NCBI RefSeq assembly: GCF_026151205.1
Contig: NC_087076.1
Span: 5,694,902 to 5,758,901 of the forward strand
DNA length: 64,000 nt
Direction of reading: 5' to 3'
Source of the DNA: Bolinopsis microptera
Taxonomy: Eukaryota; Ctenophora; Tentaculata; Lobata; Bolinopsidae
In this document: piece by piece, positions 46,899 to 61,000 of the stretch
Numbering within the stretch: position 1 is the first letter of the stretch
Layout: every line of letters starts with the position of its first letter
Made by a program: the position numbers and the translations under genes
The notes under the pieces: generated by a model
What the model was told of the DNA's origin: nothing
Databases searched by the model: none
Seen by the model: only the letters and a program-made list of their open reading frames with translations

Positions 46899-49800
46899 GA
46901 AACATGTTCGAAAGGGAAACGTCGGTTACCAAGATTCAAAATGATGACAAGAAGAGAACATGTAAGTACTTTTAATATTTTATTGCAAACCCGAAGTTGA
47001 AGGTATCAGCTGGACTGTTCTCCACATGTTTATAGATGTGTGTAAACGATCACGTTTTGAGCGCTAAACAAACCATAGCGCCAGCTGCCCAAGACAATTT
47101 TTACTGAACATTAAAATTATATGATGACTGAAACACTACACTACATGCCTTGCAGAATAAGAAAAATAGCCTACAATGATTAAAGATATTTCAAACTGTT
47201 CAATTAATTTCAGAAAGGACGTTCACTACCTACGAACATTGACAAGTTGTAAAAAAGCCTGCAGTGCGAATTCTATAGATTGTAAGTAAATCCTCTGTTA
47301 GCCACTCCTCCACACTTCTTTTTAATTGTTCATAAATTGGAAGCATTGACAAAGATTCTTTGAACAAGTGGATGCCGCAAAAAACGGTAGTTTAAAAAAT
47401 AAAGGGACTTGTTGGGGTTGTGTCTGGGTTAATGTTGTGTAACGGTAAGGTTTAGAGGGTCGGGGATCCGAGCTACATAGCTCGGAGCTAGGCCAGGTAT
47501 TCGGTGTAACAACGATATGAGATTTAAAACCTGGGGTGCCAACGATCGTGAGTGAAATGTCGAGGGGTGAAAACCCTTTAATAATTTTTAACAAAAATTT
47601 TCCATGAGGAATGGATTGTATTAAAAAAGTGGTCGAAAAGGACGATTTAAAAGACCGTACTTGAATCGTTGAAAGTTAAAATGATTCCCCCTAAGACGTG
47701 TAGATATATGTATAGATACGTTTTAAGTCAATAAAATACCAGGAGAGAAAATCCGCATCTTATTGATGAACTATGCTTCCTTTCGACCACGTCTTTTATC
47801 GAATAATCGACCATTGAAGTCACGCAAGGGTAAAGGTACTATGTGATCCACTGATCAGGTATCTACTCCACTTACTCATCGCGCTGTAATGACAGTGCAC
47901 ATTTTTGATGAGAAAAAAGACAAGACTGTTCGGCGGCAAATAGAAGTTTGCTAATCGCTACAATCTGTTAGCTGATCACACGCCCTCAAAAGATAAAAGG
48001 TAAGTAATTATACTTGATGTCACAGATCTTCCCGAATAAAAGGTCCTGGCAGTGGGGATCAATTAGAAAACATCCGTAATCAGATTGAGCTGTACATGAA
48101 AGCAGGCACTTTTTGCTTTGTACAAGTTTAAAACCAGTCTTCCCCGTTTTTTTTAACTTTAACTAGGTTTCCATTTGATAATTACCGAACTGCAACATCA
48201 CCTTAGTTTCAGTAGGGTGGAAGTTTGCAGTGTTTATAATTGCTTCAAAAACAGCTGTGCATTCAGTATAAACCAATTTCCTGAACAGGGAGGTAGAGTG
48301 TGATGACAGAGTGAAGCTGAACAAAGTTAGACGAGACATCAAGAAAGTTTTTTGGAACTTCTTTAACACCGCTATAGAGACAAGGTTTGAATATTAGTTT
48401 CATCCAACTTACAGTTAATATTCTCACTGATTGAACAATAAAATTGATCATTCCCCCCTGAGGTCCTGATAGGTATTTGATATGAATCGCTTTTCTCCCT
48501 TCTCACGAGGTGTATTAGATTATTACATTAGCTATTAATTTTACCGTACCATTGACCTTTAGATCAACCCGAGAAGACAGTGTTGATGGAGGAGAACAAT
48601 TGGCAACAACTGTTAACGAGGCTCCTATCAGGGCCTCTAAATTTTCGAGAGAACGACATATATACATATTGTTACATGATAATTAAACCATAGTGAAAGC
48701 TCACTCATATCACTGTATGAGAATTTCGCTGTACCTCATGACCGACGATAAATTTGCCCTATCCTTCTGAACGCTGAATCAGTATAGGCCATCTTGGGCT
48801 TTAAAAAATGAATTTCCTCATTATGGTTAATCGTAAGCGATTCCCAGGTGCTTTTCAGAGAGTGATAAAGGAAGATGCCCCCGTTCCCGACACGAAACCG
48901 GATCATTGACAGCCCCCGAGAGTGAAACAGAGTGAGTTATAGCTATTTTAAAGTCATCCGGATGGGTCACTAGGCCTAACCTGTGCTTGAATTATGCAAA
49001 TATTTGTTTAGGAGAGAGAGTCTTTTTTGTACTATCTACTGATCGTAGAAACAGTTTTGGTCCATCGTCAGAGCGGACTCCCAGTTTTTGAAATTTTATG
49101 GGTTTACAATACGCTTCTTCAAGTAGGAACATCCTGCAATAAACTTCGTTTTCATACACTAAATCCCCGCGTGACGTTTCCAGGTGCTGTTCAGAGAATA
49201 GCTTTGGCCCATCCGGAGCGAGCCCACCGGCCCCCGTTCGCAGAAAACCCCCCCTTCAACCGGACACCACAACAGCAGCCGGGCCTGCGACCTCCAACCG
49301 GCAAGGTCCCGAAAAGACCACATAACCAGCTTCAGAAAAAGGTCCGAGAGTCCCGCCTGGAGTGAGTTACAGCTATTTCTCTAAACATCATTTAGAAATT
49401 ACGCCTGTAAAATGGATGGGTCAAAACCACTCTCACCAGGCGCAGAAAGAATTCATCTTTGTCAATTAAAGTTGCTACTTTCATCTTTGCCCAATTTTTT
49501 GTGTTACGATCTTCTTTGACGAAAAAAAATGGAGGAAACCGCATATTTTAATCAGAACTTTTGTGTGATAACTGAACGCTTTCGCCATAATACAAAACTC
49601 CCTAACCTAAGGGCGTAAGGTTTCTCCTCTGTGCAACGTCGAAAATAACTTAATCCACGCCTTTATGCATTTCCAGAGAGACGACATCTTCAACCCCAAG
49701 GGCCTCCGAGATACTTCGGCGACAATGGTTGCGGAGGCTTTGAAGATCAATCCGGTGATAGTAATAATTCATGTGCAACATATCGTTTTTTAAAATTTTC

Positions 49801-50948
49801 GGACATTAATTTTTCTTCAAGTCGAAGATTGCATCGCCGTTTCCACACAAAGGTAGCTGTTTGGTACGCACATCAAGTCAATTTTTAAAAGCGAATATAA
49901 TACCCATTCTTTCACGGTCGAAATGGGGGTAGTAGATTATGCAATCGAAACCACTACAGTTTTAGGGTCACTATAAAGTCACGTTTCCAACTGGTATGTG
50001 TATATAACTCAGTTCTAAAGTTAAAAAAATAAACAACTAAACTAACCACTTCTGCAGGTTATCTCAGAAATCCATCTCTTTACTTTTAGCAAATATCATG
50101 TCTGTTTGAACCTCAGTCTTTTATCAGGACCGTGGCCGAACGGCGAGACAATCCTCCAGGAGGATAGATGGGCTGGTTTCGGCAAGAGTATTGCCCAGCT
50201 GCGGCTGTCCGCATATCAAGGTAACTTATTTTATAGGTATTCGATCAAACAGTCCGGAAAAAAATTTGGCTTCACCGGCGCGCCCAGCCAAAATAATTTG
50301 CTACCCATTTTTTTGCAACAAAAAATCCTTTGATCAGTCCAAATACTAGGTCTCCCCAACAAAATCTTGCAAACAGCGGTCAAGAAAGCCGCGAGGATTT
50401 AACTACCTAGACAAAACAATCTGCTACAATCTCTGCTTTCCAATCAATAAGTTTGCAACAGGAAAAAAAAACTGGATTCGTTATTTGTTTGATATGATGG
50501 TGGTCAAAGCAACCTTACTCCATATAATACTATCCGTACAACAACAAGAAATGTAGGATCATTGAATCTGTTGGGCGACGTAATGTTGGTGGGGGGGGTA
50601 AACCTATTTTGACTCAATACCAATTGCCTCATTTTTTTTTTTTTTCCCTTTTTTTTTTTTTTTTTTTTTTGTTTGGCTGCCCGAATGAGTAAAATAAAGT
50701 AAAATTTCGGCAAAAAAACATTTGTTCCCTCTAAAAGGCTGCAGAAAAACCACCTAGGATTCATTTTACCCTCACTTTACCTCATTTTAACCTCCATCCA
50801 ATTTTGGCTGCCCGACTGAGGTAAAATGAAATTGACCCCCCCCCAACTAAAATGTTTAGAACCTTTCAGACAGTTCAGACGAAACTGAGCTCATGGAGCA
50901 CGCAGGAAAGATCCTACTCAAGATCGCCGGCAGACGCCGAAGACAGTA
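46899..50948 (+). other. Candidate exons of an unidentified plus-strand gene
   Basis: A series of short G+C-richer islands, each with a pyrimidine-rich acceptor and a GTAAGT/GTGAGT-like donor: about 46899-46961, 48851-48930, 49188-49360, 49678-49757, 49828-49850, 50127-50220 and 50871-50946. The island at 49188 is proline-rich in one frame. One partial chain (49188 to 49828) stays open across two junctions (for example GPPRYFGDNGCGGFEDQS), but I could not join all islands in one frame and recognise no domain. They may belong to the FTP lectin-like gene downstream or to a decayed gene. Confidence 0.3.
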
Positions 50949-52467
50949 AGTAAGATTTCAGTCTCCGTCCTCATTACTTCGAATTTGTTGGGTCAGTTAT
51001 TTAAGAAAAATTTTTACTATACCGTTTTTAAATTGTGTGGCTGTTTGTCTGTGACAATCGTTTCCCAAGTGGGGATCAATGGTTTATTTTAATTAATTTT
51101 ATCATAAGAACAGGTCTCCCACTTTAAATTATAAATGGTATATTATGCAGAGTTCCTGTGAAAACTGTTCAATTCAGCTGAAACGATTGAAAAGCCTCCT
51201 TCGGAGCTCTTTCGGACGCAGCTTGTCCCTCGAGACGAATTTCTCCTAACCATCTGTGGATTCGGGGAGAGTTACAAGGAAAAGATTGCATTATTATTTT
51301 AAAATTATGTCAACCCGATTGAGATCCAGAGATAGTTATGATGGCTGTCCCATCTTAGACCACAAACAACTCAGCCTCTTTATTCTCCTCTGCATAAGAA
51401 ACACCCACCCGCCAGATTAAATTCACTTAAATTCCATCATTTGTATTAGGGTCAATGAACTGCATACATAAAAGCTTAGACATTTCCGTCGAATAACACC
51501 TGGAAAAAAAATGGATTATACTACTTTTGGAAAGTACATAGAAACTCCTGGGAGAACTCCTATAAAAAATCATCGCATTTTTTCTATTGGCGTTTTTAAT
51601 AAAACCTGATAAAATAGAGAGCTCCTGATCAACGATATCTCATCGTTTTAAAAATAGAAAAGCATCCAATCCTTTCAGAATGGTAAGAATTTGAGTTTTA
51701 GAGGTTGTTTCTTTTAAAAAAAGGTTCTAAAACATAACTCACATCTAATTTAATTAAGCAAATATAATGCCTGAAAGTGCTCAGTATTTTGTTACCAACG
51801 TGTATTTTATTTGTAACACGTGTATTTTTAAGAATTGGTAATTTAACACTTGTAATTATTTTTGTAATACGTGCATGTATTGTTTTTGAACTAACACGTA
51901 TACTTTTCTAGAAAACGTGTTTTTTAAAAATGTCCCTCCGCAAGTGACAAGCAGTCCACACGGCCAATGTTGCGTGAACTGCTGTCTGCTAAACGGTGAT
52001 CCTTATTTCACACAAAAGAATAAACTAAGAATAATGTTCCATTTATTTATCATACTTGCTAATGGTTTTCCACGTATTTGATTTAGATATATTTATCTGC
52101 CTAAAAGAAATTGGTGTTTTCTCATTAAGTCATCAAGCTTCGTAAACACGACCTTTTCCAATAGCAGTGGGCTAAACAGTTTTTCGCCATATTTCAGTCC
52201 ACCGTTAAAATCTTGTTATCATTATAATCTGTGGTTTTTTAACAACCGATTAGAACCCATGCATCATATTCCAGTCCCGCCCAAATTGTGGCAAATACTG
52301 GCAAATTATTAAAAATTTCTAATTTGGCCGCAGACCGCGATTAACTGAAACCTTATGAAAGCTTTCGGCGGCGCTGACATTGGGTCCAATGCTTTCCAGG
52401 AAGCAGGCGCGCGACGTTTCAGGCGCGCGAACGTTCAGGCCGCGCTTAACGTTTCAATTTCACTCTA

Positions 52468-52485
52468 GGGGGGGGGTGGGGGGGT

Positions 52486-52569
<84 letters not shown>

Positions 52570-52671
52570 GGGGGGGGGGGGGGGGGGGGGGGGGTGGGGG
52601 GGGGTGGGGGGGGGGGGGGGGGGGGGGGAGGGGGGGGGGGGGGGGGGGAGGGGGGGGGGGGGGGGGGGTGG
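52468..52671. repeat. Interrupted poly-G tract, about 200 bp
   Basis: Almost pure G on the plus strand with sparse T or A. Open frames through it (poly-Gly, poly-Pro) are artefacts. Strong G-quadruplex potential, and a likely site of length error in assembly. Confidence 0.9.
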
Positions 52672-52679
52672 AACTACTG

Positions 52680-52960
52680 AGGTACTTAGCAAAACTGTCG
52701 CAACAGGCAACGTTAAGCCACTGAAGTGGACCTTTAATCAATTTGGCTTGGTTAGAGTTTTGTCGGCACTATACTGAAAAGAAAACAGCCCCATATCTTT
52801 TATAAATATAAAAAAAACCCGTTTTCTTGATTAAACCATTGTCGTAATAAACAGACAGAAGACAGACAGACAGAGACAGACAGACACAGACAGACAGAAC
52901 AGACAGACAGAACAGACAGACAGACAGACAGACACAGACAGACAGAACCGACAGACAGAC
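52680..52960. repeat. Dispersed repeat, inverted partial copy with (ACAG)n
   Basis: The complement of the 38131 family (ttttgtcggcactatactga, cccgttttcttgat), with a tetranucleotide array acagacag at 52853-52960 where the first copy has (GT)n. Confidence 0.65.
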
Positions 52961-53213
52961 ATTAATGAGATATTAGTGATCATTTACATTCTAGAGCCGC
53001 TTTATTGTTCGCTGATAATTTTTAATGTAACACTAATTCTTCACTGAATCTATCAAATATAAATTCAATCAGCGAAAAGTATTGGGAGTACTTTTCATGG
53101 TTTGTTACTATCCAGAACCAAATACTTACTATTAGGGGGGGGGGGGGGGGGGGATTTCAAATAAAAACAACATGATCACTGTCATCTCAAGACTTTATCC
53201 ATCTTTCTTCAGC

Positions 53214-54644
53214 TAAAATATCATCGTATAGGACTCGGATTACATTGGGCCTCTCAAAGTACACCTACTCAAACCGAATTGCGGAAGAGCAATTGGATGG
53301 CAACACAAGCTAATCGGAGAAGTCAAAAGTAAGTTACATTACGCTTTGTAGTCTTCCAAGGATCGATTAAAATCGCCACTATTTCAGGGCGCTAAACTGA
53401 TTCAGATTAGCACTCAACAATTCTTCAATATTTTTGCAATGAAATTTTCAAAATAAAGGTCTATTTCAAATAAAGGTCCTATTTAAATTTATTTGTGATG
53501 CTTATGCCATGTAAAACCATTTAAAAATCAGGCATGAAATGTTCTTAGTTTTAACTCTTTATTGGCTTTCACTCTTGCACTCATAGTCATACCTACAGAG
53601 ACCAAACTACGGAGAGCGTGCCCTGGTGGCAGGTATCACTCTTGGGATCGACTAAACCTTGCAATTCAACTGCAATAAGTCAAGCCCCGCCGAAGGCACG
53701 GTTACACTAGTAGTAAATATTGAACCTCCATTATTCCAACTATGGCTGGATTCACAGTAAAAAAACTCATCTCCACTCCTGCACACATACAGAATGTTCA
53801 GGCTAACCCAATGGTGGAAGTCGAACCTACAGCAGATTAACAAAGTGCACCAGGTCGTTTTATCACAACAACAAATGTGACTGTTGTGAAGAACCCGACT
53901 TGATGGAGCTCAGGTTGGGTCATAACTCAATACCAAGTAAATTATAGAGCTAAGGTCAGTCCTGTATGCAATTGTACCATCGCTTTTTTCAATTTTTTGT
54001 CACCTTCAATTTAATTTTTCATATCACATTATAATATAATATATATTACTATTAGACCAGACAGTGTCAAAGAAGAACTGATGAAAGCAAAGTTTTGCAC
54101 AAAACATAGTTCCTTCTCAGTTTTTTCCCAGATTACGATTATCTAGTTAATTCTAACTAAATTTAAAGTTGCTATCTAACTCCTCTAACAACAACACAGA
54201 TATTTAATAAAGTATTTAAGGAGGGAACAAAATTATTGTAAGCTAATCAAACTATATCAATATCACGCACATTTAAGGTTGAAGCCTCTTATTGGAAAAA
54301 CAATTTGTTAAAAATTGTGTGGTCCAAAATAGACTATGAAAGCAAAAAGGGTGCACTTTACACCATCAAAATGCGGGATACAATCGCCAGACAGGATTAG
54401 AATCATTCAAAATGGCCAGTTCTTAACTCTTTGCGAGGTGGAAGTTGATGGTGAAAAAAGGTAAACTAGAATTCAATCATCTTATCATATACATGCTTGA
54501 ATTAATTGAAATTTTACAAGTTTGTCCTTCCAAAAATAAAAAAATTTTTTTTAAAAAAATTTTTGTTTATAGCCCTCCATTCATATATACTTATTTTTTA
54601 AAATGATTATTAATATCTGCAACTTTAATTTCAGTGAAGAATAA
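53214..54644 (+). pseudogene. Fucolectin-type (FTP) lectin domain, broken
   Basis: Segments appear in the order of an FTP/F5-8C-like fucolectin domain: LGLSKYTYSNRIAEEQLDGN (53214-53326), SCTHSHTYRDQTTESVPWWQ (to about 53633, followed by donor GTATCA), NKCDCCEEPDLMELRLGHNS (about 53850-53932), then KCGIQSPDRIRIIQNGQF and LTLCEVEVDGEK (54333-54460), and a terminal exon 54635-54644 coding EE-stop. Known family anchors are DGN, C-T-H-T, PWW, N-x-x-D-C-C and LTLCEVEV. Breaks: an in-frame TAA follows DGNTS in the first segment, and the second and third segments do not join in frame with the splice sites I can see. A repeat tail (cggttacactagtagta) lies between them. Read as a decayed lectin gene; a functional gene with unrecognised exons is less likely. 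Confidence 0.5.
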
Positions 54645-55281
54645 GCGATGTCGGGCTAAAATAACAGCATGGACGTAATATGAAAGTTAAAAACCAACGA
54701 AAGGGAATTTATTATTTGAGGTATTTGGGATTTATGTTCAGCATCATGCCTTGCATGGCGAAGATGAAATAGTCCCTGAACAATTTTAGAACTACAAGTA
54801 CAAGTTTTTATAGCATGGTATGTAACTTTAAAAATGGGAAATTGTTTTTACTTTTGAGTTTAGGTAATTATTCATTTTTTTCTTATCCAAATTGAAGTTA
54901 GCGTGTAGAATATTAGAATGCTGATGTTTATAAACCATATAGTAAAAATTAACTTTTTATTAGAAACCATCCAAATTTTTAGTCGAGACTACTGGCCATT
55001 CCCCCACTTTTTGAAATTGAACAAACATTTTTTTCAACTTCTAACTCATCAAGAGCATGAGCCAAGCACTTTAAAATAAATGAACAAAATATCGAGAATA
55101 ACCCGAATTCTGCTAATATTAAATATAAACCTGCTTGGTTTGTGGGCAAAAATTTCATCCAATCAGTCAATTGTGAGTTAACAAATTTTCAAATCTGAAA
55201 ATGGGACAGAGTTTTGAAAATACAACTTTTCGTTTTGTTAAGATTTCTGCTTTGAGCTTCCTCCGTCCCAAATCAAAATTC

Positions 55282-55633
55282 CAGCACCCCAATCATGTCA
55301 TTTGCTATCTATAGTTGACTGACTAATTGGTTGCGGGTCAGAAATTCGGTCAAAACTGTAAAATTTCGGCCTTGGAAATTTCAGCTTCAAAAACCGAAAA
55401 TGGGACAGAGTGTGGGAGAGTATGATTTTTCAATTTTTTCGAAATTATGACTACCAGTACCTCAATTAGTGAAACGACCGTGGGGGTCGCAACGTGATAC
55501 AACCAGCACCCCAATCGTGTCATTTGCTATCTAAAGTTGACTGACTAATTGGTTGCGGGTCAGAAATTCGGTCAAAACTGTAAAATTTCGGCCCTGGAAA
55601 TTTCAGCTTTAAAACCGAAAATGGGACCGAATA
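55282..55633. repeat. Direct duplication of about 130 bp
   Basis: caccccaatc(a/g)tgtcatttgc through aaaaccgaaaatggga is present at 55282-55411 and 55503-55633, nearly identical. Confidence 0.8.
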
Positions 55634-56077
55634 TGGAAGCGCTCCTACTAAATCGCTCGCCCAAATTTTAAGAAAATTCTTGTGAAAAGGCCCTCTAGGC
55701 ATGAAAGTGATCTGGATCGGTGTATTTTTGGACGCTGATCCCGAATCACTCAATCAAAGCTTTATCAGCACAACACGCACAATGACATATCATCAACGTA
55801 CTTGACGGATGTTACTCGTCTAAATTTCTTCGAAGTAGCGCGCAGCAACTGCTACGGGCCAAACCATTAACAATCGTCAACAACGTACTTGATCTCAACG
55901 TACGCATCATAATATAACAGCCACGCGCACGGACTGTCACCGCTCACTTCAGACACACAACACACACACGCGCGCACACAGTACACACCCACTTACCACT
56001 ACACAGTGCACAGTACCATACAGAGTTAATTGATGATCAACGATGTCAATTTATCGCAGCTCGGTGAGTTGTAGCAT

Positions 56078-56344
56078 GTAGGTTTACAACCTACCAGGAC
56101 GCGCGCCGAGTTGGACTCGTCGACGGTCCAATATATGGAACAAATATTTTAAGAGTATCACCCGTTAACTCGGTGAGGCAAAGTAGCGCATCTCACCGAT
56201 CTAGCGAGAAGCCTCATTGAGTGCGCGGGTTGGCACAGTACTAACGCATCGCGCTTTAACGGGTGATAGATACTCGTAAAATATTTGTTCCAGGACCGTC
56301 GACGAGTCCAACTCGGCGCGCGTCCTGGTAGGTTGTAAACCTAC
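56078..56344. mobile_element. Foldback MITE, 267 bp with 90-bp arms
   Basis: Arms 56078-56168 and 56255-56344 are near-perfect complements (gtaggtttacaacctacc, ggactcgtcgacggtcc). A fragment of the same family is at 29100-29147. Confidence 0.8.
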
Positions 56345-56689
56345 AAATCGCGCTACAATACAACACACAGTGACACAGATAACCAGCAATTAATTCTAAT
56401 AACGACTAGCTGATTTTGATAAAATAACATCGTGATCCAGCGTGATCAAATATTTTTATTTTAATTGAAGTTAAACGGCTGCACCCCTGACTTTTCAACT
56501 AAAGATAAGAAACGTATATATTAGCACGGCGCAGTTTATATCTCCGCGCCAAAAGCATCACATTTTAGCATTAATGCGCGTAGTTTTCTCAACTATTTTC
56601 ACAGTCGCGCCTTCCTGAAGTTACATTAAACAGCCTCTTTTGCTTCCTAACATACCAGTTTAAAGGAAGCAAAATATTATCACCTTAAT

Positions 56690-56711
56690 AACACCAGAAT
56701 TTGTGTGTGTG

Positions 56712-56743
<32 letters not shown>

Positions 56744-57455
56744 CGTGTGTAATTTCCGGTCGGTTATACAAAAAAAAACGGTAAGAGTTACGGGACTGAT
56801 TTTTTCGGTATAGTGTCGACAAAACTCTGATGAAGCCCATAGGAAATTTTTTTAAAAATCGGCCAATGGTAAGTGGTTTAATTGATGGTTTTGTACCACA
56901 AATGTTACATAAAATTGCGTGAGCAGAACGGCAAGAGTTACGGGGCTTGCTCTCTCTCTCATTACTGTGTAATATGCTATAGCTGCATTTAAGTAGCGTC
57001 ATAATTGGATTAGCCTGGAAGATTCGCTGTAATGTTATACCTTAAGCTTATTAGGGGAGGGGGGACTGTTAGTGTTTGGGGTCTGTTTGGACTGCAGAGA
57101 GAGAGAGAGAGAGAGAGAGTTCATACGACAATGTTATGCGTGTTTTCAAATATAATATGCGGGTGTGGTGCGGAGTTAACAAGGGTTAATTTCTATAACG
57201 ATTTAAATAAAAATAGAAAGCGGTTCAAGACGGGAGTGATGAGGTGTAATACTCGGTGTTCAGACCTTATGATCATGGAGTGTGGTGCCTCATGGCTAAT
57301 AATGACTTAATTATCCACAAGAAATAACTGATTATGAGATTATTGTTTAAGAAACTATTGGGTCACCTAATGCGGGTTTTGACTCAGCGGGTAATTACTC
57401 CTACCCTTTTTAACTGCGGCAGTGAAATCCCGGCCGTAGGCCGGGTTACACTAGT
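56690..57455. repeat. Dispersed repeat with (GTCT)n, copy 2
   Basis: Matches 38131-38835 in the same orientation, including aatttccggtcggtt, ttttttcggtatagtg, gcgggtgtggtgcggagtta and the end gccgggttacactagta. The microsatellite here is GTGT followed by (CTGT)n; a (GA)n run sits at 57097-57118. Confidence 0.75.
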
Positions 57456-58087
57456 ATATAAGTAAAGTGCAAGAAACCGAATTCGAACTTGATACATTAA
57501 TAGCATGGGAGACGATATTATACATGGGCGATATTTAGTAGAGAATAAACCGGTACCTACGGTGTACCGGTACTGGTATACCTACGGGGTGATATTAGTA
57601 CAATTTGGTTAGAACACCTCCTCCCGTATTATTGAGAATAAATTTACTTTTCCATACAATTGTGCACTTCAGTCGTATAGTAAACCGGCAGTAAAGCATG
57701 AAATGCTTTAATGATAAAAGATTCGTTTGTTATATAATAATGCTTTTTTTGAGTCGAGAAATACAAAATATAATGTTAACAAAACACAACTTTAAAGAAC
57801 GATCAAAATTCTTACTAAGTTTTATTATAAAACTCTGTGACTGTTAAAAAGTATTAGGTAAATGATTCTTTTAATTCTGCCTTGATGGTCTGTAGCTTTT
57901 TCTCCTGTTTCCCATTTTGAGGAAGTCAACCCTCTTGTTAGAAATTGTGGCTGTGCAGTTATAGAGTGTCGACGGGTCTGAGAACTCCAACGAATGAGGC
58001 ATGATATCTTCTTTTACAGTCTTTTCAAAAACTTGTTAACATTCTGAGTTATATTATTGTCATAACAACGAATAGAATTTAATTTTA
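57456..58087. other. Non-coding DNA before satellite
   Basis: AT-rich; contains a local ggtaccta(c/t)ggtg-type repetition near 57550-57590. No gene recognised. Confidence 0.4.
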
Positions 58088-61000
58088 TTAGAGTTGAGCT
58101 ATTCCTAGTCCTTGTTATGACAGTATTAAAACTACAATAGTTGTCACGAGATGTTTGATCTAGTGGCTAGAGTTGAGCTATTCCTAGTTCTTGCTATGAC
58201 AGTATTAAAACTACAATAGTTGTCACGAGATGTTTGATCTAGTTTCTAGAGTTGAGCTATTCCTAGTCCTTGCTATGACAGTTTAAAACTGTAATAATTG
58301 TCACGAAATGTTTGAGCTAGTTATTAGAGTTGAGCTATTCCTAGTCCTTGTTATGACAGTATTAAAACTACAATAGTTGTCACGAGATGTTTGATCTAGT
58401 TATTAGAGTTGAGCTATTCCTAGTCCTTGCTATGACAGTATTAAAACTACAATAGTTGTCTCGAGATGTTTGATCTAGTTATTAGAGTTGAGCTATTCCT
58501 AGTCCTTGTTATGACAGTATTAAAACTACAATAGTTGTCACGAGATGTTTGATCTAGTTATTAGAGTTGAGCTATTCCTAATCTTTGCTATGACAGTATT
58601 AAAACTACATTAGTTGTCACGAGATGTTTGATCTAGTTATTAGAGTTGAGCTATTCCTAGTCCTTGTTATGACAGTATTAAAACTACAATAGTTGTCACG
58701 AGATGTTTGATCTAGATATTAGAGTTGAGCAATTCCTAGTCCTTGTTATGACAGTATTAAAACTACAATAGTTGTCACGAGATGTTTGATCTAGTTATTA
58801 GAGTTGAGCTATTCCTAGTCCTTGTTATGACAGTATTAAAACTACAATAGTTGTCACGAGATGTTTGATCTAGATATTAGAGTTGAGCTATTCCTAGTCC
58901 TTGTTATGACAGTATTAAAACTACAATAGTTGTCACGAGATGTTTGATCTAGTTATTAGAGTTGAGCTATTCCTAGTCCTTGTTATGACAGTATTAAAAC
59001 TGTAATAATTGTCACGAGATATTTGAGCTAGTTGTTAAAGTTGAGCTATTCCTAGTCCTTGTTATGACAGTATTAAAACTGTAATAATTGTCACGAGATG
59101 TTTGAGCTAGTTATTACTATTAAAGTTGAGCTATTCCTAGTCCTTGCTATGACAGTATTAAAACTACAATAATTGTCACGAGATGTTTGATCAAATTATT
59201 AGAGTTGAGCTATTCCTAGTCCTTGCTATGACAGTATTAAAACTACAATAGTTGTCACGAGATGTTTGATCTAGTGGCTAGAGTTGAGCTATTCCTAGTC
59301 CTTGTTATGACAGTATTAAAACTACAATAGTTCTCACGAGATGTTTGATCTAGTGGCTAGAGTTGAGCTATTCCTAGTCCATGTTATGACAGTATTAAAA
59401 CTACAATAGTTGTCACGAGATGTTTGATCTAGTGGCTAGAGTTGAGCTATTCCTAGTCCTTGTTATGACAGTATTAAAACTACAATAGTTTGTCACGAGA
59501 TGTTTGATCTAGATATTAGAGTTGAGCAATTCCTAGTCCTTGTTATGACAGTATTAAAACTACAATAGTTGTCACGAGATGTTTGATCTAGTTATTAGAG
59601 TTGAGCTATTCTTAATCTTTGCTATGACAGTATTAAAACTACATTAGTTGTCACGAGATGTTTGATCTAGTTATTAGAGTTGAGCTATTCCTAGTCCTTG
59701 TTATGACAGTATTAAAACTACAATAGTTGTCACGAGATGTTTGATCTAGATATTAGAGTTGAGCAATTCCTAGTCCTTGTTATGACAGTATTAAAACTGT
59801 AATAATTGTCACGAGATGTTTGAGCTAGTTATTACTATTAAAGTTGAGCTATTCCTAGTCCTTGCTATGACAGTATTAAAACTACAATAATTGTCACGAG
59901 ATGTTTGATCAAATTATTAGAGTTGAGCTATTCCTAGTCCTTGCTATGACAGTATTAAAACTACAATAGTTGTCACGAGATGTTTGATCTAGTGGCTAGA
60001 GTTGAGCTATTCCTAGTCCTTGTTATGACAGTATTAAAACTACAATAGTTGTCACGAGATGTTTGATCTAGTGGCTAGAGTTGAGCTATTCCTAGTCCAT
60101 GTTATGACAGTATTAAAACTACAATAGTTTGTCACGAGATGTTTGATCTAGTGGCTAGAGTTGAGCTATTCCTAGTCCTTGTTATGACAGTATTAAAACT
60201 ACAATAGTTGTCACGAGATGTTTGATCTAGATATTAGAGTTGAGCAATTCCTAGTCCTTGTTATGACAGTATTAAAACTACAATAGTTGTCACGAGATGT
60301 TTGATCTAGTTATTAGAGTTGAGCTATTCCTAATCTTTGCTATGACAGTATTAAAACTACATTAGTTGTCACGAGATGTTTGATCTAGTTATTAGAGTTG
60401 AGCTATTCCTAGTCCTTGTTATGACAGTATTAAAACTGTAATAATTGTCACGAGATGTTTGAGCTAGTTATTACTATTAAAGTTGAGCTATTCCTAGTCC
60501 TTGCTATGACAGTATTAAAACTACAATAATTGTCACGAGTTGTTTGATCAAATTATTAGAGTTGAGCTATTCCTAGTCCTTGCTATGACAGTATTAAAAC
60601 TACAATAGTTGTCACGAGATGTTTGATCTAGTGGCTAGAGTTGAGCTATTCCTAGTCCTTGTTATGACAGTATTAAAACTACAATAGTTGTCACGAGATG
60701 TTTGATCTAGTGGCTAGAGTTGAGCTATTCCTAGTCCATGTTATGACAGTATTAAAACTACAATAGTTGTCACGAGATGTTTGATCTAGTGGCTAGAGTT
60801 GAGCTATTCCTAGTCCTTGTTATGACAGTATTAAAACTACAATAATTGTCACGAGATGTTTGATCTAGTGGCTAGAGTTGAGCTATTCCTAGTCCTTGTT
60901 ATGACAGTATTAAAACTACAATAGTTGTCACGAGATGTTTGATCTAGATATTAGAGTTGAGCAATTCCTAGTCCTTGCTATGACAGTATTAAAACTACAA

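Noticed and set aside
52380-52777. Poly-glycine and poly-proline frames
   Set aside because: Translation of the G tract on either strand; every frame is open for that trivial reason.
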